From: Anagrus nilaparvatae
Lineage: Eukaryota; Arthropoda; Insecta; Hymenoptera; Mymaridae
Reading direction: 5' to 3'
Assembly: GCA_022575985.1 (NCBI GenBank)
Contig: JAKSXM010000007.1
Location: forward strand, 3,164,501-3,228,500
DNA: 64,000 nt
Part shown: positions 34,559-45,480 of the stretch, piece after piece
Layout: every line of letters starts with the position of its first letter
Position numbering within the stretch: position 1 is the stretch's first letter
The notes under the pieces: generated by a model
Told to the model about the DNA's origin: nothing
Seen by the model: only the letters and a program-made list of their open reading frames with translations
Databases searched by the model: none
Program-made: the position numbers and the translations under genes

Positions 34559-35852
34559 GTAGTAGTAGTAGTTTTTAGCCTTGATAATGAAGACTGAAGG
34601 TCTTCGAAACGTGGGCAATTTATTGAAAAAATAAAGCAAATTGTTAGCTCAGAAATCAAATATTTTTATTTAACATTTACATAATTGTTACAAGATACAT
34701 ATAATATTTTTTACATTTTCTTTTTTAAATCTTATGTTTTGTTTATGAATTACTAGTTTTGAAAAAATAAGAAATTAAATACAATACCAATTTAGTAATT
34801 AAAATGTCAAAAAATGTACATAAACTTTCAAGTAATATTCATTACATTTATATATATGCTTATAAAAAGTATTATATATAATTTTGAAAATTTAAAAACA
34901 AAAATTCAATATTTTATTATTTATTAATTTATAGTAAAATTATATGAATTTAAAAATTTGAAAAAGTTTCTCTCCCCATTCGGCATTCAATTTTTTTTCA
35001 CTCCTTGAATCTTCAGATCGATTTCTTGTTGCTATTTTGAATCTTTTTTGTATTTTCTATTTTCATGTATTTAGCTATTTATATATTGTTGTCTATACTT
35101 TTTTAAATTGCTGCTCACTTATAAATTCATCCTTTTTCATTCAAAATGATGTGATAAAGTTTATAAGTTACTTGCTCTGTTTTCATTAATACTTTGAAAT
35201 TTATATGAAAATTACCATTTTCCACTTTCCTGTTTTAATATTTTTTGGGATTTCTCCCTGTTTTTTTTTACTGTTCAACGTGTATTTTAAGCAAAAAATG
35301 GCATTTCCATCAGAACTATTTTTATAACTGTTTTCATTATCTTTTATTATATCAATTGCTTTTATGTGTAAAGCTCTTGTGTTGTACATGTTAAATTTAC
35401 TTAACTTAGATAGACTATTATATGAAGATACTGTTGTTAACTGGGAACCAGGTTGATTCGATATATTATAGCTTTTGATGTCCTTTATCTTGAATTTTGA
35501 ATAATTTTTTCTTTTTTTAATTCTATTGCTTCTTTTTTGAATATTTAATAAAACAAATCTAATTTTGTGCAAAAAATTTTTTCGACACCTTCCCTATAAA
35601 TATGCTTATAATTCTCCATGCGTTCGAACGAACATAACCCTTAATTTCTTCTCAATATTTTATTTCTTAATTTCTTTTTAAATTTTGGACCCGGAGCTTT
35701 GATTTTTTTTCCACTTATACTTAAAAATATTTAACTTTTAATTTTAAAAAAAATTTTCTAAAAACTTTTTCAATTTCACTAAAAAAATATTAAATCTTTG
35801 TGGAGCTCTTTTAAGTATAACTTTTTACTTCGGCGCCCTCCCCCCCCTCAAG
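34559..35852. mobile_element. 1.3-kb retroelement-like insertion, 11-bp target duplication
   Basis: Flanked by the exact repeat TGTGTTTTGTA (34548-34558 and 35853-35863), and absent from the left arm of the inverted repeat. It begins with a GTA microsatellite, then a hairpin GAAGAC/GTCTTC (34589-34605) followed by GAAACGT, resembling the degenerate hammerhead region of Penelope-like elements, and soon after AATAAAG. The - strand has a 123-codon lysine-rich frame (35572-35201) of no known family. Alternatively it is a - strand retroposon with a (TAC)n tail. The family is unresolved, but the insertion itself is well supported. Confidence 0.7.
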
Positions 35853-36000
35853 TGTGTTTTGTATGTTTTTAGGGTGTTTAAGGCATTCTCGGACTCTGGG
35901 GTCCTTATTTTGTTGCATAGCGACACCGAAAACATACAATCATGAAGTATAAAAAACGTATTTTCAAAAAAATTTTCGTCGTGAATGTGCGTTTTTTGCA

Positions 36001-36269
36001 GAAAAAATAAGAAAAATTCTCAAAAAATACAGTAATAAGTACAGTATTTACGCGTTATGAGAGTGGGGACCGGTCCCAGCTGCACAGCTCTGGTTATGAG
36101 GCTATCCTATACTTGAGGGTAGGTTATTGAAAAAAGAAAAGTATTGAAAGACCATTATTCAATTTGCCTATAATTTATCCCAAGAATAAGATTATAATTA
36201 TCATAGATATTTTTCTATTATAATTATAACCTTTTTCTTATCAACTTTTTGGATATTGGGCCTTAACAC
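36001..36269. other. Short intergenic stretch
   Basis: No gene recognised; AT-rich apart from a GC-richer patch around 36060-36110 (GGGGACCGGTCCCAGCTG contains the perfect palindrome GGGACCGGTCCC). Confidence 0.3.
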
Positions 36270-37730
36270 ATTCATTGGAATGCTGATATGCTAGTAACAA
36301 ATTACTCTGATACTCGCTTTGTTAAGGACCTTATGAGTGAGCTTTCATTAAAATTAGTTCCCACTGGTCCATCTCAGCACACTACCAGATTACTTAAAAA
36401 TAAAATCAATAATGCTTTGACTGAAGACGGCATATTGTCTGATGCTGATGAAACAACTGATGATGATGTACTGTCTGTAACTGATGAATTATCAAATGAT
36501 TTTGAACTTCCTGACAATAATAATCTCACCAATAACAAAATAAGTAAAAATACTTAGATAGGTACAATTTTTGTAGATAAATGTGATTCTATAATCCGGT
36601 ATGATCGTTTTCTATCCACTTTTCCAAGCAGGCATGACATTATTACCGTTATCTTAGACGTTTTTCATCCCTCAACAAAAATAATCAAACCTACACATAC
36701 AAGTGCATCAAGAAAATCACATCTCAAGACCTTAATTCTTATTTACATGTTCAAGACTGGTCAATATTTGCCTCTGATGATACACTTGATGTTGAGCAAG
36801 GACTTAAAATAATAACTGACAATTTACAAAACGCAATAAATATTTTAGCACCAGACAAAAAATTAAAAAATAAAAAATCTTTATATCCCTGGATCAATAC
36901 TGAATTAAAACTTCTGATTTCAAAACATTACGCCAACTGTAGACGCTATGAAAGGACAGATTCGCGATAGTTACTTGACGAATACTTTACCTTGGCCAAC
37001 TTTACTGAACAAATCTGAGACTGCACGATGTGCTTATATGCGCACAATCATATATGTAACACATTAGACACCAACAAAAACTTCTGGAGTGAAATGAGGA
37101 ATTTCGGCCTAATTCCTAAACCTAGTGATGCACTTCATGGGTTCCTTCCTGAAGAGCTCAAATCTTACTTTTCTCAAATATGCTTCTTTCCATCAGAATA
37201 CCCATATACATCTTTTAATCTAGCCTCATCGGCTGCTCCAGATGGTTTTAAATTCAAGGAGGTTACAGATAATGGTTTCATCATTACAGTCTCTCATTTT
37301 CAATCCCAAGCCATAGGTGAAGATGCATCCCTCAAAGTGTACTTGCCAAATCATTACCATCGATTGCCAAATATATCACCAAACTATTCAATGCATCATT
37401 GATAAATGGTATCTTTCTTGAAACTAGGAAATATCTCGCATTCTGGCTCTTAAAAAGGTGTCAATACCCGCAACCACTTCGGATTTCAGACCGATTGCCT
37501 TGCTATGCTCCCTTTCAAAAGTCTTAGCGAAGTTTGCTCATGATCAGGTAGTCAACTTTTTAACAAAGTCAAAAATCCTTGATGTATTTCAAACTGGTTT
37601 CAGCAAAAATCATTCAACACAAACAGCCCTACTAAAATTGACTGATGATATTCGTTTAGCTAAGGAAAACCTGTTGGCCACCCTTTTTCTTCAGTTAGAT
37701 TTCGGCTTTTAATAACGTATCCCATTCCGA
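36270..37730 (+). pseudogene. Non-LTR retrotransposon remnant (endonuclease to RT)
   Basis: Broken jockey/CR1-like LINE. 36288-36380 encodes an endonuclease piece (LKLVPTGPSQHTT). 36560-36650 reads IFVDKCDSIIRYDRF ... SRHDIITVIL, the end of the APE-type endonuclease. 36690-37000 gives the linker, with PWINTELKLLISKHYANCRR. 37458-37712 gives the RT start (DFRPIALLCSLSKVLAKFAHD, QTGFSKNHSTQTALLKLTDDI). There are several frameshifts, and the palm with the catalytic Asp pair is missing. An acidic segment at 36390-36550 (DADETTDDDVLSVTDELSND) sits inside the endonuclease and is foreign to that domain. Confidence 0.8.
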
Positions 37731-37754
37731 GCTTCTCAAAAAACTTTTAAAAAA

Positions 37755-37955
37755 GTTAAGAAAACGTAAAGGCTTGGATGGTTTTTTTCAATAAGTGTAT
37801 TCAATCTATTTTACCAGTCTCCTTTCATAAAAATTATTAATTTTTTTTATTTCATGATTTTTGTCAGAGACTACCAAAAGATTCTTTACTATTCACCGTT
37901 CAATCTAAAATGTTTTCTGAATCTAGTATGGTTAGTATCATTTTTTTTTTTGGTT
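37755..37955 (+). repeat. Interspersed repeat, copy 1 of 3
   Basis: AAGAAAACGTAAAGGCTTGG through TTCACCGTTCAATCTAAAA, repeated at 44107-44300 and 56785-56985. In the other two copies it is followed by the recurrent AGGTCTCAAGTTTCATACAAG module and receptor scraps. Non-coding; the family is unknown. Confidence 0.75.
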
Positions 37956-38064
37956 AGCAAAGAGGAAAAATTGTGATAGGTCAAATTTCGATTTTTGATT
38001 TTTTGGCATATAAGCACGTTTTGAGACCCCAGGAAGCTAAAAAACCGGTTTTTAAAAAAAGTAT

Positions 38065-38155
38065 ATATGTGTGTATGTGTGTGTGTGTGTGTGTGTGTGC
38101 GTGCGTGCGTGTCTGTATGTGTGCGCGTGTGTGTGTGTATTTGTGTGTGTGTATG
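38065..38155. repeat. (TG)n-rich microsatellite
   Basis: Imperfect TG/TGCG dinucleotide run of about 90 bp. Long frames on both strands here are composition artefacts. Confidence 0.9.
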
Positions 38156-38159
38156 CATG

Positions 38160-38418
38160 TAATTGGTGATATTTCACAAACATTATGGAGTTAAGACCCA
38201 ATTTTTTTTTCAAAAATTTTTTTATCAAAAAAGCTCGAGGTACTTTTTTTTTTTAATTTGGATGTAATACCTCATTTATTTCCACAAAAGTACTTATATT
38301 TGAAAGTATGGTTTTTACTCTATATCTCGAAACTGATACTTAATTTTTTGAAAATTTTTTTCCCAAAATTTTTTTGACGAAAAAATACAAAAAACGACAA
38401 TTTTTTTTTTCTTTTTGG
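38160..38418. repeat. ~150-bp repeat monomers left of the palindrome
   Basis: Contains GATATTTCACAAACATTATG and ATTTGGATGTAATACCTCAT, the same words that occur in tandem at 40574-41125. The monomers therefore flank both sides of the palindrome, in the same orientation. Confidence 0.7.
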
Positions 38419-40573
38419 ACACACCGTGCTTGAACGTACCGGAAAGTTGACCTAAAATGACGACAAAATCGGCTTGGACAGAGTTTTAATATATATTTTT
38501 TTAGGTCGATTCCTTCCTACTAGAAAATCCGAGCTGCTCGTCTGCCCGACTTTCATGGGACCTATAATTGCGTATTTTAAGTTTTTTTTAAATTAATGGC
38601 TTAAATTGCCGCCAAAATTTTATTTCTTGATAAAAATAACTTCTATAGGTCTCGAAAATTTTTTACAAGCCTCACGCTTCCAACAATTCCTTACTCGTCT
38701 CTTTTCATTGATTTGTTTTCAAAATATGATAATTTAAAGTCAGAGTCCCAATTTAAGAATTTTTAAAAAAAGTCATTTTTATCATGATATTTGAAAAACT
38801 ATATCTCGGAAACTATTTAATGAAAAGAGACGAGTAAAAATTTTTTTAAAAATTTAAGCTTATAGAAAATTTTTGAGACCTATAAAACAGATTTTCATGA
38901 ATAATTATAATTTTAGCAATAATTTAAAAATTGGTCATTTTAGGCTAAAAATGGGCCTTTAGTTTATTTACTATAACGATGAAAGAATTAGTGTTATAAA
39001 ATTTGCGGTTTACGGGGCTTGAAAAGTTACACTTAATCCAAAAAAATAAAACTAACCAGAAGTTTTTTTTGCCGTTGAACCAATTATAGCCCCTGCGTAA
39101 TAATGGTGTACTTGCAATGACTTCAAATATTAGAATAGGTTTTCCATAAATAAAATTTTAATTTATTGTAATATATAATTTCATTTAGAAAAAATATATT
39201 ATTATTAATACAATAAAAATTTTATTTGCGTTTTTGATTATATATAAAATAAATTTGTCTTTATAAAAAATAGTAATAATTTAAAGTATTTTAGTACCCT
39301 TTGAAAAATATTCTGTAAAATAATTGAAGCGTCTAATACTTTTTCTATATTAAATATATTTTAAAAAAAATAAAAAAACTTTTACAAAACATATGTATAG
39401 GTATAAACCATTATAAACTGCACAAAAATCTTACAAGTCAGTGGCGGATACAAGGTGGGTCAAAGGGGTCAATTGACCCCCCCTCATCGGTCAGTTTTAC
39501 CTTTTCTTAGCTAATTTTACGTTACATAATTAACGCGAAGTACCATTTTGACCCCCCCTCAAAAAACTTTTAAGGACCTTTTTTAGAAAATTTTTTGTAA
39601 TTTGATTCAAATGACCCCCCCAAAAAATTTTCTAGATCCGCCTCTGCAAGTTTAGTGAATAATAAAATTAATAAAAGATAAAATAAAATGTACTATTTTT
39701 TTGTTAATAAAATTAAAAATTACTATTATTTGTAAAGACGAAATTATTTTATATACAATCAAAAACGAAAATAAAATTTTTATTGTATTAATAATAATAT
39801 ATTTTTTCTAAATGAAATTATATATTACAATAAATTAAAATTTTATTTATGGAAAACCTATTCTAATATTTGAAGTCATTGCAAGTACACCATTATTACG
39901 CAGGGGCTATAATTGGTTCAACGGCAAAAAAACTTCTGGTTAGTTTTATTTTTTTGGATTAAGTGTAACTTTTCAAGCCCCGTAAACCGCAAATTTTATA
40001 ACACTAATTCTTTCATCGTTATAGTAAATAAACTAAAGGCCCATTTTTAGCCTAAAATGACCAATTTTTAAATTATTGCTAAAATTATAATTATTCATGA
40101 AAATCTGTTTTATAGGTCTCAAAAATTTTCTATAAGCTTAAATTTTTAAAAAAATTTTTACTCGTCTCTTTTCATTAAATAGTTTCCGAGATATAGTTTT
40201 TCAAATATCATGATAAAAATGACTTTTTTTAAAAATTCTTAAATTGGGACTCTGACTTTAAATTATCATATTTTGAAAACAAATCAATGAAAAGAGACGA
40301 GTAAGGAATTGTTGGAAGCGTGAGGCTTGTAAAAAATTTTCGAGACCTATAGAAGTTATTTTTATCAAGAAATAAAATTTTGGCGGCAATTTAAGCCATT
40401 AATTTAAAAAAAACTTAAAATACGCAATTATAGGTCCCATGAAAGTCGGGCAGACGAGCAGCTCGGATTTTCCAGTAGGAAGGAATCAACGTAAAAAAAT
40501 ATATATTAAAACTCTGCCCAAGCCGATTTTGTCGTCATTTTAGGTCAACTTTCCGGTACGTTCAAGCACGGTG
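38419..40573. repeat. Near-perfect palindrome, arms ~870 bp
   Basis: The outer ends read ACACACCGTGCTTGAACGTA on the left, with the complement ending at 40573. The arms 38419-39285 and about 39705-40573 match almost base for base (for example GATTCCTTCCTACTAGAAAA with one difference on the other side). They include two copies of the recurrent CTCGTCTCTTTTCATT module. The spacer of about 420 bp contains a small MITE. No coding frame. The high arm identity implies a recent origin or ongoing gene conversion. Confidence 0.85.
39439..39646. mobile_element. 208-bp MITE (CAGTGGCGGAT ends)
   Basis: Ends CAGTGGCGGAT and ATCCGCCTCTG are near-perfect inverted repeats. CAAGT flanks both sides (39434-39438 and 39647-39651). 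The interior has GACCCCCCCT on one side and related C-rich runs on the other. Non-autonomous DNA element; the CAGTGGCGGA end recalls hAT MITEs, though only 5 bp of duplication is visible. A partial relative begins at about 56668 (CAGTGGTGGATTC). Confidence 0.7.
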
Positions 40574-41125
40574 TGTGGACGTAGTACCTAATTTATTTCT
40601 ATGAAAGTACTAGTTTTAGAAAGTTTGTTTATAGTCATTTTTTGGATCTGATACCGAATTTTTTCAAAAATTTTTTCTCAAAATTAAGAAAACAAAAAAA
40701 AAAAAACCTGCAATATTTTTTTTTTTTTAGTGTAATACCTCATTTAATTCCATGAAAATACTAATATCTGAAAATATTGCGACCGGCGATATTTCACAAC
40801 CGTTATGAAATTAAGACCTAATTTTTTTTTCAAAAATTTTTTCACAAAAAAAGCTCTAAGTACTTTTTTTTTTTATTAATTTGGATGTAATACCTCATTT
40901 ATTTCCACGAAAGTACTTATATTTGAAAGATTAGTTTTTACTCGATATCTCGAATCTTATAATTAATTTTTTCACTAAAAAATACAAAAAACACCAAATT
41001 TTTTTTTCTTTTTGGATGTAGTACCTAATTTCTTTCTATAAGAGTACTAGTTTTAGACAGTTCATTTATAGTAATTTTTTGGATTTGATACCGAATTTTT
41101 CCAAAATTTATTTCTCAAAATCGAA
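40574..41125. repeat. Tandem ~130-155-bp repeats
   Basis: Monomers start at about 40574, 40729, 40880 and 41012, each with GTARTACCTMATTTMNTTCYA and an AGTACTNNTNTTTGAAAG-like continuation, followed by a GATATCTCGAATCTG-like line and A/T runs. They are diverged from each other. No gene. Confidence 0.7.
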
Positions 41126-41179
41126 AAAGTTTTTTCTCATTGTTTGAGGAACCTTAGCCAGCTAGTTGGCAGGGTATTT

Positions 41180-41400
41180 ATGTAAGTTTCACCTTTCAAC
41201 CCCCATAAACCACATATTCTTATTATTTATTTTCTCGACGCTATATTTATTTAACGAAATGCCATTTTTTGGCCTAAAATGACCAATTGTTAAATTGATG
41301 CCAAAATAGTAATTTTTGATAAAATTGAATTTCGTAGGTCTCAAAAGTTTCATACAAGCATCAAGTTTCCGAAAATTCTAGACTTACAGGTTGTCAAAGT
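41180..41400 (+). repeat. Recurrent non-coding module fused to receptor fragment
   Basis: The CACCTTTCAACCCCCATAAA, GGCCTAAAATGACCAATTG, CGTAGGTCTCAAAAGTTTC series of words. The same series occurs at 27110-27250, 27800-27990, 39930-40400, 44310-44520 and 56990-57200, and inverted at 33430-33610, 34140-34300 and 38590-39070. Here it ends ...GTTGTCAAAGT directly at the receptor fragment 41401. Confidence 0.75.
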
Positions 41401-41700
41401 TTGAAAATAATTGAAGCTGGTTTGGACGTAAAATGGAAATCTGATTACGATCATGCTAATAAAATTGATAAGAGAATAAAATATGATGAATCGAACGACG
41501 AAGAAGATCCGTTAATCTACGCCTTAGTATCAGTGCTGGTTTTTGGAACAATAATTTCCTTTGCTGTGTTTTGTGCGGAATATCTGTGGTTTCATTATCT
41601 ATCAAAGAAAATAGAAGGATACGACTTCCGTACTATTTCGAAAACAATAATAAATAAATTTAGAAAAGTCAGTAATAAAGTACGACCTTATTCGGCTTAG
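41401..41700 (+). pseudogene. Ionotropic receptor C-terminal fragment (copy 4)
   Basis: The last 99 codons of the + strand receptor family, from LKIIEAGLDVKWKSDYDHAN through M4 (DPLIYALVSVLVFGTIISFA) to the tail NKVRPYSA. It begins at the same base of the gene as the fragment at 20588. Substitutions in M4 (VLVFG, SFAVF) are private to this copy. It lacks start, signal peptide, S1, M1 and pore; not functional. Confidence 0.88.
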
Positions 41701-41985
41701 TCATCGATAAAAAAATGATTTATTTAATTATATGCAATTTGTTAGGTGAAAATTGTGAATTTTCATTGATTTAGGAAGATGATTGTTTTGCTGTCGTTGA
41801 GCTAATGTTCTATCTTGTAACACAGTAAATTCTTTAGACAATCTAATATAATTTGTGAAAATTTTTTTAATTATTATTATTAGTAGTGGAAATTTGAATT
41901 GGTCAATGCTTATTCCTGAAAACTTAGCCTATTAAATGTTAATCTACCAGATCGCTGTCAATTGATAAAAATAAACTTTTTAGAA
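41701..41985 (+). other. Downstream of receptor fragment copy 4
   Basis: The first 50 bp keep the receptor 3' flank (CGATAAAAAAATGATTTATT). The rest does not match the other units and has no gene. Confidence 0.35.
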
Positions 41986-41989
41986 TCAA

Positions 41990-42383
41990 AGTTATCATCT
42001 TTGGTGGGCTCTTCTTGTACCCCATATAGTATTAGATTATTTAATTTCAATATTCTGTTATTTATTTCTTTAATGCTATTGTCTTAATTCTAGAATTATT
42101 GTTTAATTTAATGATGTTGATTTTAGTTTTTGAATATTTTGCTCCAAATTCATTATATACAAATGAGCTTGAATATTTTTATCTTCCATAGATTTTACTT
42201 GTTCTTTCAATGTGGGTATTTCATTTTTATTTTCTAATATTTTACTATCGAGATCTTCAAGAGCTCTAAAGTATTTTGAAGTAAAAAATTTAAGATATTA
42301 ATCACATTACTTTCATCAACATATTTACCACATTTCTCGCTATTAATGCTTAACAATGAAATAATATTAGTGCTGTCAGCCAT
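41990..42383 (-). pseudogene. Possible LINE ORF1-like coiled-coil protein, broken
   Basis: On the - strand an ATG at 42383 starts MADSTNIISLLSINSEKCGK. After a frameshift near 42285 it continues ALEDLDSKILENKNEIPTL and SMEDKNIQAHLYIMNLEQNI, a heptad-like charged stretch. Further stops follow. This layout resembles the N-terminal coiled coil of non-LTR retrotransposon ORF1 proteins, but no zinc knuckle or RNA-binding domain can be seen, so the family is a guess. Confidence 0.4.
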
Positions 42384-42539
42384 ATTTGATAAAATAAAAA
42401 CTTAATGTATTTATATATAAATAAAAAATTACACTGTGATTTAATTTAAAAAATAGATTACGTATTATTTGGAGGCTAAATTCAATATAAAATTTATTTA
42501 AAATATTTTTCAATTAGAAAAAAGTAAATGATTATATAC

Positions 42540-43690
42540 GGAGCAATGTTTTAACCTTTTGTTTACTTTATAGCCCCCTAGCGAATTTAGTTCTATAATT
42601 TAAAAAAAGAAAATAAGAATATAAAGAAGACTAAGGCGATAAAGAAGGCAAACAAAAAAAAGTTAAAACTGGGCCATACACACTGAACCTACCCTGAATT
42701 CAATTTTTAAGTACTCTGCAAACTTAATTTCCACGTAATAAAAAAAAACTGTTTTTGCTTTCTTGGCCATTTCTCTTTCGCATCTTTAGTATTTTTCTTT
42801 ACTATTATTATTTTCATCTTCTTAAAATTTATATAGTTTATACAATGCATTAACTTTTTGAAAACTTCATGCCTGAGAACTAACATTAAACAAACTAACA
42901 AACTAACAAACGGAGAATTATACTTTCAAATGGTGCTAAGTTCAAATTGCCAAAATTTGCACATCCATGTTTTCGATGAAAAATAATAGTTCTTTGATTT
43001 CATTTCATGCGAGTAAGGTCTTTTAAAGTATCATTTAATTTTTCAAGATATCTAGACGTTGCAAGGATTTCCTGGATTTTGAAAATTTATAGATTTTTCC
43101 TTTATGTATAAACTGTTTTATATTTTATTTACTTAAAATCATTTCTTTTTAGAGTGAATATTATTTATAATTAAACTGCTTACTTTGTTTAAAAAATAAA
43201 TTTTCATAATAATAAAAATTTTATAAGTTTTATGTTACAATTTTTAGAATGATTTATATAAATATTTTATTTGTGTTTGTATTAAATAAATATGCTGAAG
43301 TGTTTTAAAAAAACAGTTTTTATTTGATTTCAGGACCAAACAGTTACCATTTAAAATCCTTTATGTAATACCCAATTTTACAAATAAATAAAATATTGAA
43401 AGCACTAGAGATGAAAAATTTTTAGTCATGAACGTAATCACGCTAGTGACAAAAACTTTTGAGCTTTTTTAACAAATTTTTAAAAACTGGGCCGTACAAG
43501 GGACCTACTCTAAATCCAATTTTTAAGTTCCTTTCCCACTTAGGTAAGTATATGCTTCTTCTTTGATAAAAAACAACGTCCATTTACGATTCGCAATTTT
43601 ATTTATCTTTATTATTATTATTTTTATTATTGTCTTTATTTTTTTATCTTTATTATTGTTTTTATTTTTTTTTTTTTTCAAACGGGGTAT
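42540..43690 (+). repeat. Downstream block, fourth copy (type 1 + type 2 modules)
   Basis: Type 1 module at 42655-42870 and type 2 at 42990-43680, with TTCCCACTTAGGTAAGTATA near 43540. Continuous between the modules, as in the third copy. No gene. Confidence 0.75.
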
Positions 43691-44060
43691 TTTTTAATCG
43701 GTAATCAATTTTTTTAATATATGCTATTTATATTGATTAACTAAAATATCCAAGACAAAATCTCCAAACCAGAATATCCAAAATTTAAAATATTCAAAAA
43801 TAAAATACCAAATTTTAAAATTTCCAAAAATTTAATATCTTATAATCAATATCCAAATTAACGCAATAAACATTAAATATTTAAGCAAAATAATTTTTTT
43901 ATTTTAGAATTTTAAATTATATTCTATCATTCTCAAATACTCCGAAATATTATTTTCTGCTACGTAATCCTGATAACTGTGCACAATATTTGATACTCTA
44001 TTATCTATGTTTTTAAGTTTGGCTGAAGCAGGTCTTTTAATTTTTTGCCCGACATTGAGC
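43691..44060. other. AT-rich stretch without features
   Basis: Contains a run of short CCAAA(A/T)TTTAAAAT-like words (43750-43860), possibly a decayed minisatellite. No frame. Confidence 0.3.
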
Positions 44061-44742
44061 TGTTGCATCATGGTTTCAGTATCAGCCTGTTCTTTTCAAT
44101 GGGAAGTTAAGAAAACGTAAAGGCTTGGAAGGTTTTTTCCAAAAAGTATATTAAATCTATTTTTCCAGCCTCTTTTCATAAAAAATAATAATTTTTTTTA
44201 TTTCATGATTTTTGTCAGAGACTGCCAAAAGATTCTTTACTGTTCACCGTTCAATCTAAAAATTTTTCAGAATGTAGTACGGTTGCTTTCATTTTTTTTC
44301 TGTAAGTTTAACCTTTCAAAAACCCCGTTAATCTAATTTTCATATTACTAATTCTCTCAACACTATATTCAATTCGCCAAATGCCAATTTTCAGCCCAAA
44401 TCGAACAATTGTTGAATTGATTTCAAAACAATAATTTTTGACGAAACTGGGTTTCATAGGTCTCAAGTTTCATACAAGCTTCAAGTTTTCAAAAATTCTT
44501 AACTTAAAAGTTGTCAAAGTTTGTCAAAGTCTATCGATTTTCAAAGATAATAAAAATAGACTTTTTTAAAAATCTTAAAATTAGGATTCTGGCAAATAAA
44601 TGATAGAAAAGAGACGAGTAAGAAAATTTTGAAAACTCGAAGCTTGTAAAAAATTTGTGATAAAATCTATTTTCGTCAAAAATTACAATTTTGGAAATAA
44701 TTTTAAAATTTGACATTTTGGGCTAAAATGATGTTAAAATCC
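44061..44742 (+). repeat. Left part of the ~5-kb duplicated segment
   Basis: TTTCAGTATCAGCCTGTTCT at 44070 matches 56638. From here to 48950 the sequence is paralogous to 56630-61870. This part contains the AAACGTAAAGGCTTGG repeat (44113) and two pieces of the recurrent module. Confidence 0.75.
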
Positions 44743-44835
44743 AATAAGAAATTTGCTAAAATTTACTCGAAAATAATTGAAGCTGGCTTTGATGTGACAA
44801 GGAAATCTAATTACGATCATGTTAATAAATGTTTC
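44743..44835 (+). pseudogene. Short ionotropic receptor scrap
   Basis: AAGAAATTTGCTAAAATTTA then AATAATTGAAGCTGGCTTTG and ATTACGATCATGTTAATAAA match the receptor S2/pre-M4 region (KFAEIYLKIIEAGLDV ... SDYDHVNK). It then breaks off into unrelated sequence. Parallel scraps lie at 57430-57520 and 57755-57895. Confidence 0.8.
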
Positions 44836-45480
44836 TGTTCTAATAACGAAAATAAAAATAAAGTACGATAAAATCTGTCGAAATTTAAAAATAAAAATAA
44901 GGCAATAAAGAGGACAAACAAAAAAAAAGTGAAAACTGGGCCACACATTCGACCTACCCTAAATTCAATTTTTAAGTTCTCTCCTTACTTCTGCATGCAA
45001 TAAATAAAAAAACTGCTTTCGCTGTCTTGGACATTTCCCTTTCGCATCATTAGTATCTTTCTTTAATATTATTATTTTCTTTTTCTTAAACAATTTATAT
45101 ATTTTTTGTCCTGCATTATATTTTTAAAAACTTTATGCCTGGCTATTAACATCCTACATCTACTTATAGTAGTAGTGTTTAAGTAGTATTTTAAAATTTA
45201 GGAATTTATCAAAAATATGAAATTGTGTTAGAAGGTGCATTATAAAATAGCATTTTTCATTATCAGTTAAAAACAATTAATTGAAAACAATTAATTAATC
45301 AATTAAATAAAATCCAATTATAAAGATTACTGAATTTTTTCAAAAAAGAATTCTCTAAATTGTTTCCAAAAGGACTGATCATTTTCAGGACTGAAAATTT
45401 ATTTTTATTGATTAAAAATTTTCAGAATTCAAGTAATCCCTACAAGAATAGAAAATATAGAATTGAATAAATCAAAAAAA
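44836..45480 (+). repeat. Type 1 module and flank before receptor copy 5
   Basis: AAACTGGGCCACACATTCGAC at 44931 and the following CTGCTTTCGC block match 3465-3650 and 58015-58260. The remainder to 45480 matches 58250-58560. No gene. Confidence 0.7.

Noticed and set aside
35201..35572. Retroelement protein on the - strand of the 1.3-kb insertion
   Set aside because: Lysine/asparagine-rich, no recognisable motif and no neighbouring RT; not enough to call a gene.
37889..38194. Frames with His-Thr and Cys-Val repeats on both strands
   Set aside because: They are translations of the TG microsatellite.
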